Made by a program: the position numbers and the translations under genes. Positions 45,275 through 54,889 of a stretch of 64,000 nucleotides of DNA are shown in pieces. Below the pieces are notes generated by a model. That model was not told the origin of the DNA and ran no database searches. It worked only from the letters and a program-made list of their open reading frames with translations. Source of the stretch: Paragordius varius. Its lineage: Eukaryota; Nematomorpha. The stretch covers positions 558,001-622,000 of the forward strand of contig OZ176057.1 in assembly GCA_964247055.1 (NCBI GenBank), written 5' to 3'. Every line of letters begins with the position of its first letter. Within the stretch, counting starts at the first letter, position 1.

Positions 45275-48200
45275 TTTTATGCTAAATTTTTAACCTATAC
45301 AGTATGCATTAATGGTTGTTTATATCACATTTTAGTAGGGAAATTTGCAACACAGTAGCGTTTATTGTTTATTGAAAAAAGAAAGGAAATAATTGTTCAT
45401 TTGTTTTTTCCATACACTACTGTGTTGCGATTTGCCCATTTATAGTGTGAAATAAGCAACCATCAAAATGCATACTGTAATTTGGTGGATTGGCTAAAAT
45501 AAAGTATATTCCTTATATAAAAGTGTTAATTAATTCAATTTCAATTCATGGCAAAACATAAAAACAAAAGGAACATTTTTTTTGCAAAGGCATCATATAT
45601 TTAAAAACCTTGATTATGGGTATGTTGCCACACCTCTAATTTATTTTGCAATCCAAAATGAAAGAAAATACAATATTTGAAATTAAACAGACGAAGCGTA
45701 AATCTAAAAGACAAATGTGTTTTTTTATAAGAGATAACAATATATTTTTAAACTTAATTTCCATATAAACTAACTAACTACGATTTTACAATATATATTT
45801 GATTTTGTGGCTACATCTCTATTCACTATTTTTTAACCCGAGATGAGTTTTAAAAACACTTTATACAAAGTATGGTTATCTTTTGAAAAAATTTTCTTTT
45901 ACGTTCTCTCTCTATAATTTTAATTTTGATAACAAACTACAGCGGTTTATATAACAAAAATTTTTCACATATTTTTTACAATATCTATTTTTATATTTAT
46001 AATAATTAATGCAGAGAAATTTCGTAATAGTTTTTACTCTTTTTTCCTAAGGGTAAATTTGATTTTGTGAATTTTTTTTCTCATTATATACCAGGGGTGG
46101 CCACACTTTTTTTGTCGCGAGCTTTTTTTTTGGCTTTTTTGTTAAAAAAAGAGTTCGCGGTCACCCAGAAATATTTATCAAAAAAACTCAATCAACACTT
46201 TAAATGATGTATATACCTGCTTTACAGATTAGAGTGACTTGTTTAAACCATTTTAATATTGTAATTTTTTTTATCTATCAACCAAATACAAAAATAATTT
46301 TAATTAAAAGACAACGGGTTATTAACTACCTTAATTTTTTAACCAACATAAAACACTTCAAAATATTTATTTATTAAATTTCTATTATATGAAATTTTAC
46401 AATATAAAAATTTAAACAATGCATTTGAAATTACAGGGGAGAATACATTAAGATACAAAAAATAAAAGAAATAAAAAATAGCATTCCAATTTAGAACCAT
46501 AATTTGAACATAAATAAGAGTACATTAAAATTGTATCAGTTTTAATTCTATCCACATATTTTTTAGTAAATCGGCTTTTTCCTAAGCGAAAATACAACTC
46601 GATAAACATCCATATTTAATAAAGAAAAAAATATTTAAAACGCCCGACTGCGAAAAAATTCAGAAAGTTTATCTAAATTAGGTTCAAATGAAGTCAAAGC
46701 AATTCTCAAACATGATTCTAAATGTTTATTAGTTAATTGTGACCTCTGTTTAGTTTTGATAGCATTCATAATTGAAAAAGCCGATTCACATAAATATGTG
46801 TATCCAAAAAAAGAATTGAATAATGCAGCGGTTTTCCAAATATGGGGGTATTTATCTTTATTTATAAATTTATATATATCTGATCCTAATGATTTTAGAT
46901 GGATATCGCATTTAACATTTATTAATTCCTCTTCCAACTCTGCTAAATTTGGTACACCAAGAAAATGGCTGAGTTTGAGCAATATATTCAACATTATTAT
47001 TATTATTAAATGGGCATGATAAAAAAATAGCGATGTCTTCAAGTTTATTTATAGATGAAAATCGTTTTTCAAAATCATTAATAAGCAGACCAATATCATC
47101 TGCATATTTTTCAAAAGAGAGATTCTCTATTTTTTCAGACACCGCTGCCAGATTAAAAAAATGTTTTAAATCTCGGTTTATTAATTGTGTTTCTACTACT
47201 GTTAGTGTTTCCTTAAAAGATTTTAAAGCACCCATCATATCCATTATTGTTTTATCTTTTCCTTGTAATTGGATGTTTAATTTATGCAATTTTTCCGTGA
47301 TATCGCATAAAAATACAAGATCAAGCAGCCAATCTTGATCTTTCAATTCAGGGTATGAAAATTTAGAATTCTCTAAAAAATTTCTATTTGTGGTAAAAGT
47401 TGCCTAAATCTAATTAAAAATGCGGCACGACTCAACCACCTTACATCAGTATGTAATAAAAGTTCTCCATTTACACGCCGCACTCATTTAACAAAATTCG
47501 AAATTGGCGGCGGGACAAGCTTTTTGTTCGAATGGCGTTAACAATTTTAAAACAGGGGTTCATTACATGATGGTATTTTAAAACTTTTGAACATAAAACT
47601 TGATTATGGATTATACAATGGTAATCAATAAACTTGGGAAATGCACTGTGATTTTTACATAAAGCGATAAAGCCGTTGTTAACGCCAATCATAGCTGGAG
47701 CTCCATCAGTAGTTATAGATGCGAGTTTTACGATGGGAAGTTTCGTATCTGTGATAAATTTATAAAAATAATCAAAAATATCCTGCCCTCTGGTTCGTTC
47801 GTGGAGAGGTATAATAGTTAATAATTCCTCCTTTGCAGATAAATCACTAAATATCATACGAATAAAAATGCATAATTGGGCGATTCCAACATAATCGGTG
47901 GACTCATCGAGTTGCAAGGAAAAAAAATACAGTTATTAATATTTTCATGTAAAATTTCATGAAGATTATTACTAATATCTTCAGCCCTGCGCATAACGGT
48001 ATTTCTCGATAAGCTTATGCTTTTAATAGCTGTCATAATATTATTTTTGTTACCAAATTTTCAAATAAAATATCACAAGCGCTAATAAAGGCTTCTTTAA
48101 ATATTTCACCATCTTGGAATGGCTTATTGTTCCGAATTATTTCCGCTACCTTGAATGAAGCAATCGTAGCATTTTTATAGTCTTTGTTGTATTTAAGTAT

Positions 48201-51200
48201 GCTATTTTGTGAGGCGGATAATTGTTCTTTTAATTCCTTTACTTTAATGTTGCGTTCTTGAGTTTGTAAGGGGTATTTTTTGGAGTAATGTGGATGCAGA
48301 GATCTATAATGTCTTTCAATATTTGACTTTTTGGGCAAAGCAACAGTACTATTGCATATTAGACAGGTGCATGTTTCATTTATCATAATAAAAAAGTATT
48401 CATGCTCCCAATCTTTCTTGTATCTGTACAACTTTTTTTGGCTCATTCTAAAATATAAGTTTTAAAAACCTACTTTTGGTGTATCAAATCAAATCTAACT
48501 TCACGATTATGCTTCTGATTTATGAATAAGCTTTGCTCAAAGTTTTGATATATTCAAGGGAAATGACTGATTTTAAGTTTTAATGCAAATGCTCCAAAAC
48601 ATATAAATTATAATTAATAAAATAATTTTTTTACACCCTTTTCTTAGACGTTTTTTTTAATTTAAACCATATTTTTTTGTATTTTAGATTTAAATTCGCT
48701 CAGAAGTAGCCAACTATCCGAAAAAAATCAATAAAATTTTTTTTTAAAAAAATATTTTCAGGCGGTCACTTTTTGAGTTGTCGCGGTCACGAAAGTGACC
48801 GCGGTCACCTCGTTGGCCACCCCTGTTATATACCATTTACCGTACCCTAAAAAATTATTATGTCTTTTCGGGGTAATAATTCATATTTTTCCAGTATTAT
48901 TTTATTTTTAATCAAAATTTTATATTTTAAAAATATAAAAAATATATTTTAATCCTAAAAACACATAATTTTGTTTTAGGGTAAATTTGGATTGTTCAAG
49001 GGTGAATTTGAATTGCTCGAGGATAAATTTGAATTGTTTGAGGATAAATTTAAATTGTTCAAGGGTAAATTTGAGCTTTGAATGATATATCTTGTTACGC
49101 ATTCGTCACAGGTTTACACAATCCTAAGTGACGATTATCTAGTCGCTTCACCAATCATAAGTGGATCTCCCACATCAGCTGATTTGTTCCAACCAACCAA
49201 TTATAGCGGTGCAGAAACTGAGTTGGCCATTTTTACGGCCGCTTGGCGATGGATTTATCATGCCCGCTTTACGCGATTCACTAAAACGAGAGACCTTATG
49301 ACGTGCGTTAGGTTTCCCCTACTATCTATCCGCCAATTGGCTATGTTGGGACGTGAATTGGTCAATGTGCCTGAAACGCATGATTTACTGTTTGATGCTT
49401 GTTGGTAAATTACACAGATATAATATAAATAACTTAAAAAGTATATAGATTTTTTGTATCTTAAAACTTCAACATAATTATCATCAATGGTACTCAAAAA
49501 GAATTATGAATTTCCTAAAGCCTCCAATTAATAATATTTATTGTAGAATATAATAGTATAAAATATATGTAATAATATTTGGTCATATACAATAATAAAT
49601 TATGCGAAGACATCATCAACGATGTCCATCGTCAGGGGTTAAAGCTAAAAAACGGAGATATTAATCATTGCTTTCTTTATATACGATTTCTAAATAAGTT
49701 TTAGTATATCATTCAAATCCAGCCATATAATATATATTGCAGATTTACAAAACTGCTCTATGCTTTAAAATTTAACTACAATATATTTATTTATACCATA
49801 TATAAGAATATAATGAGGCTTACCTGTAATATTTGGGAATCGATTTTTCAAACATAAAGCAAACCTATCTGTTAATGACTCCCTCACCTTTAAATTAAAA
49901 CTGGGCTTTCATTATATTTTCCAATATTTATTATTATCTGATTAACTAGGTACCATACTTGTGTACAAATGAACATGCTTGATTTGTTGCACTTTGTACC
50001 ACCCCAACCAAGGAAACAATCTCCAAATGCTGGCCCTCTTGAACCGTTTGATCAGTTTTCAATCCTAAGACAGCCTACACCTGAACGATTCGGTATTATA
50101 TATATATATATCGATTAAAAAGACCTTAAGCAAAAACTTTTTTTTATAAAAAATTTATCTAATAATTAGTCCAAAGAGTTTAATTTTCTTTTGAAATGAC
50201 TCTATGATATAACTTGCTATAATGAGATAATTAAAACCTTAAACATCTGTTTCATTACCAAAAAATATGTTTAAATAAATTGCTAAAAAAATATATTACA
50301 TAAAAAAGTAAAAGTGTACAAAGAGTAAAAACTAAAAAAAACAAATATGATAGAAAAAGAAGCTGGGTATATCTTACATATACTTTATAATACAGTAAAA
50401 ATTGAAATTATACAGATAACGTAAAAATATAAAAACAAATTCAATTTTCCAAAAGACAATATTTAAATTAAAATTTTATATAAAACTCATTGTTTGTGTT
50501 ATAGAGATGTATAGTACTAACACAATCAATTTCATATATTACAATAATATAAAAACACTAGCGTAAATCTCGTGCTGCTACGCAGCCCGAGGAAGTCCTT
50601 AGGACTTCTGGGGGGGGTTTCGAAGTTTGGATTTGAATGGGTCTACCGGTTTTCCGGTACCAGATCACAAAGTTACATGATGAATCAGTTTTTAGCGGGT
50701 AGCTCCTTACCTAGCAGCTATCATCAAAGAAACGCCTGACTAAAATTTTTGCCTTTTAACAGGAAATAGGTGGAACCCATATTGAATTTTTACTGTATCA
50801 TACTTAGGGCAAAAAATAGATTTAAAAAATATTTTTGTGGACTTTGTTTTTTGAAAAAAATGGCATTGTACGGGGGGAGCGGGTAAAAAGAGGGCCTAAA
50901 TCAAAAAAGTGACTCGACTATGTTCGGCGCAATAAAATAAGTAAACAAAAATCATATTTGAAATTGAATGGTCCAACACGTTCTCCGGAAAATTGTCTAA
51001 AAAACACGATTTTGTGGACTTTGTTTTTTGAAAAAAATGGTATTGTACAGGGGGAGCGGGTAAAAAGAGGGCCTAAATCAAAAAAGTCACTCGACTATGT
51101 TCAGCGCGATCAAAAATAAGTAAACAAAAATCATATTTGAAATTGAATGGTTTAACACGTTCTCCAAAAAATTGACTTAACCCATTTTTCACACGGGGTG

Positions 51201-54200
51201 GGCCCAAACTGGGGACCTAATTCCAAAAAAGGGCGAAGCTATTGTCGGGGCATTCATTAATGATTAAATTTTTTTGATGTTTGGATTTGAATGGCTTCAC
51301 CGGTTTTCCGGAAACAGATCACAAAGTTATATGAAAAATCAGTTTTTAGCGGGTAGCTCCTTACCCAGCAGCTATCATCAAATAAACGGTAAACTAAAAT
51401 TTTTGCCTTTTAACAGGGAATACGTGGAATCTTTATTGAATTTTTACGGTCTCATACCTAAGGCGAAAAATCGATTTAAAAAAATATTTTTGTGGACTTT
51501 GTTTTTTGAAAAAGGTGGCATTTTACGGGGGGAGCGGTTAAAAAGAGGGCCTAAATCAAAAAAGTGACTCGACTATGTTCGGCGCAATCGAAAATAAGTA
51601 AACAAAAATCATATTTGAAATTGAATGGTCCACACGTTCTCCGGAAAATTGTCTCAAAAACACGATTTTTAGGACTTCTGTTTTTAAAAAAAAACCGTTT
51701 TTCACACGGGGTGGGCCCAAACTGGGGACCTAATTCCAAAAAAGGGCGAAGCTATTGTCAGGACATTTATTAATGATTATATTTTTTCGATATTTGGATT
51801 TGATTGGGTCTACCGGTTTTCCTGTACCAGATCACAAAGCCAGCATTTTCCATTTTTATAAATATATAGATTACCATAAATAATGTTTTAATATCCATAT
51901 ATCTTTTAACATGCTATACATGTGATAGATACTCCTTACTCAGCAGCTATCATCAAAGAAACGACTGACTAAAATTTTTGCCTTTTAACAGGCAATACGA
52001 AAAATCTTTCTCGAATTTTTACAGGCTCATACCGTGGGCAAAAAAATACAATCAAAAAATAATTTTTCTGGACTTTGTTTTTTTTGAAAAAAATGGCATT
52101 GTACAAGGGGAGCGGGTAAAAAGAGGGCCTAAATCAAAAAAGTCACTCGACTATGTTCAGCGCGTTCAAAAATAAGTAAACAAAAATCATATTTGAAATT
52201 GAATGGTTCAACACGTTCTCCAAAAAATTGACTTAACCCATTTTTCACACGGGGTGGGCCCAAACTGGGGACCTAATTCCAAAAAAGGGCGAAGTTATTG
52301 TCGGGGCATTCATTAATGATTAATTTTTTTCGATGTTTGGATTTGAATGGCTTCACCGGTTTTCCGGAAACAGATCACAAAGTTATATGAAAAATCAGTT
52401 TTTAGCGGGTAGCTCCTTACCCAGCAGCTATCATCAAATAAACGGTGGACTAAAATTTTTGCCTTTTAACAGGGAATACGTGGAATCTTTATTGAATTTT
52501 TACGGTCTCATACCTAAGGCGAAAAATCGATTTAAAAAAATATTTTTGTGGACTTTGTTTTTTGAAAAAGGTGGCATTTTACGGGGGGAGCGGGTAAAAA
52601 GAGGGCCTAAATCAAAAAAGTGACTCGACTATGTTCGGCGCAATCGAAAATAAGTAAACAAAAATCATATTTGAAATTGAATGGTTCAACACGTTCTCCA
52701 AAAAATTGACTTAACCCATTTTTCACACGGGGTGAGCCCAAACTGGGGACCTAATTCCAAAAAAGGGCGAAGCTATTGTCGGGGCATTCATTAATGATTA
52801 AATTTTTTTGATGTTTGGATTTGAATGGCTTCACCGGTTTTCCGGAAACAGATCACAAAGTTATATGAAAAATCAGTTTTTAGCGGGTAGCTCCTTACCC
52901 AGCAGCTATCATCAAATAAACGGTGGACTAAAATTTTTGCCTTTTAACAGGCAATACGAAAAATCTTTCTCGAATTTTTACGGTCTCATACCTAAGGCGA
53001 AATATCGATTTAAAAAAATATTTTTGTGGATTTTGTTTTTTGAAAAAGGTGGCATTTTACGGGGGGAGCATATAAAAAGAGGGCCTAAATCAAAAAAGTG
53101 ACTCGACTATGTTCGGCGCAATCGAAAATAAGTAAACAAAAATCATATTTGAAATTGAATGGTTCAACACATTCTCCAAAAAATTGACTTAACCCATTTT
53201 TCACACGGGGTGGGCCCAAACTGGGGACCTAATTCCAAAAAAGGGCGAAGCTATTGTCAGGACATTTATTAATGATTATATTTTTTCGATATTTGGATTT
53301 GATTGGGTCTACCGGTTTTCCTGTACCAGATCACAAAGCCAGCATTTTCCATTTTTATAAATATATAGATTAAGGTTTGAATAATGGGGATGTCTTTTGA
53401 AAAAAAATTATTGTCTTTACATTTTTACGTGTCCATAGTATATTTAAATTCTTCCTGTAATTACAATTTCAAAGTATGTAATAACAGAGTATGTTACCAA
53501 TATACATCTCTATTCTTTATTGGTAAAAACGTTGATCCAAATTTAAAATAGTTGATTTAAAATTGCTGGAATTATTAAATTTTTATTATGTAATATATTT
53601 TCTATTTGATAAATTGTATAGTGCCTACCCTTTCACAATACCCACAATATTTACAACAACAAGCCTGGTTTAATCAACAGGTTATTAAATATATTATTTG
53701 TATAGGTAAATAAGGTATACCATTTATAATTCATATTCACCCTTAAACAATTCAAATTCACCCTTGAACAATTTAAATTCTCCCTTGAACAATTCAAATT
53801 CACCCTCAAACAATCCAAATTCACCCTCAAAAAAATAGATTTTTTTTAAATTAATTTATAAATATTTTTAAAAAATAAAATTTGTTTTAAATTAAAATTA
53901 TACTGAAAAATAATAAACTATGCCATTAAAATATATTTCATATTAATAATGAGTTATGTTAGTTCAAAAAATAATATATTTTTAGGGTAAATTTGAATTG
54001 TTCGAGGGCAAATTCGAATTGTTCAAGGGTGAATTTGAACTGTAAATGGTGCCATAGTAAAATAATAACTTGTCTCATCCTCGGATTCTGTCTGCTATGG
54101 TATCTTCATGTTATGATTTGATTCAAGAATTCTTTCTTTTATTGCCTAGATTTTATTTTCCTACAACTATTTTATTTTCGATTGATTGTTTTTATACAAT

Positions 54201-54475
54201 GAAATAATGATAATACCGCTTTGAATGTGCCTGACAAAACACACGTAATCTATTTTTACCATTTTTTCTAGTGTCGGGTTATTATCCGTACTAATATATA
54301 AAAGGTTAAAGTTTGTCCTTTCTTCCCCATATCAACTTAAACATTTTCATTTCTGTAAAGTTAAATGGCCTTCTTTGTGTTTTAAAACTCCGGAAATTCA
54401 AACTGTATGTACAGCAATTTAAAGTGAACAATCAAACCGATGACGCGCCATAAATATAGTGTTAAAGCGGGAGGT

Positions 54476-54545
<70 letters not shown>

Positions 54546-54853
54546 ATTTACAGTTCAAATTCACCCTTAAACAATTCAAATTCACCCTTGAACAATTCAA
54601 ATTCTCCCTCGAACAATTCAAATTCACCCTCAAATAAAATATCTGTTTTTGGAGATTAAAAATTACCTATATTTTTATATATTTTAGGAAAATTAAAATT
54701 TTGTTTTAATTTAAAACAACACTGAAAAAATAATAAACTATAACATAAACATATATTTCATATTTATAATGAGTTATATTAGTTCGAAAACACATAATAT
54801 ATTTTTAGGGTAAATTTGAAATGTGCAAGGGTGAATTTGAAGTAAATGGTTTA

Positions 54854-54889
<36 letters not shown>

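Larger units (their letters stand above)
50391..53460. mobile_element. MITE, family T, split by Helitron copy C
   Basis: The left arm TACAGTAAAAATTGAAATTA (50391-50557) and right arm (GGGGATGTCTTTTG...TTCCTGTA, 53370-53459) are those of one family T element. The two halves flank the Helitron block exactly. Confidence 0.75.

Noticed and set aside
46756-47338. Plus-strand open frames across the hAT element
   Set aside because: They are the antisense of the transposase, which has recognisable hAT domains on the minus strand.
54440-54659. Frames rich in alternating Tyr-Ile
   Set aside because: Translation of the TA microsatellite and the FB-1 repeats.
10758-54850. Fold-back elements considered as satellite DNA or CRISPR-like arrays
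   Set aside because: Repeats have no unique spacers, occur as inverted arms around a conserved core, and have defined ends.
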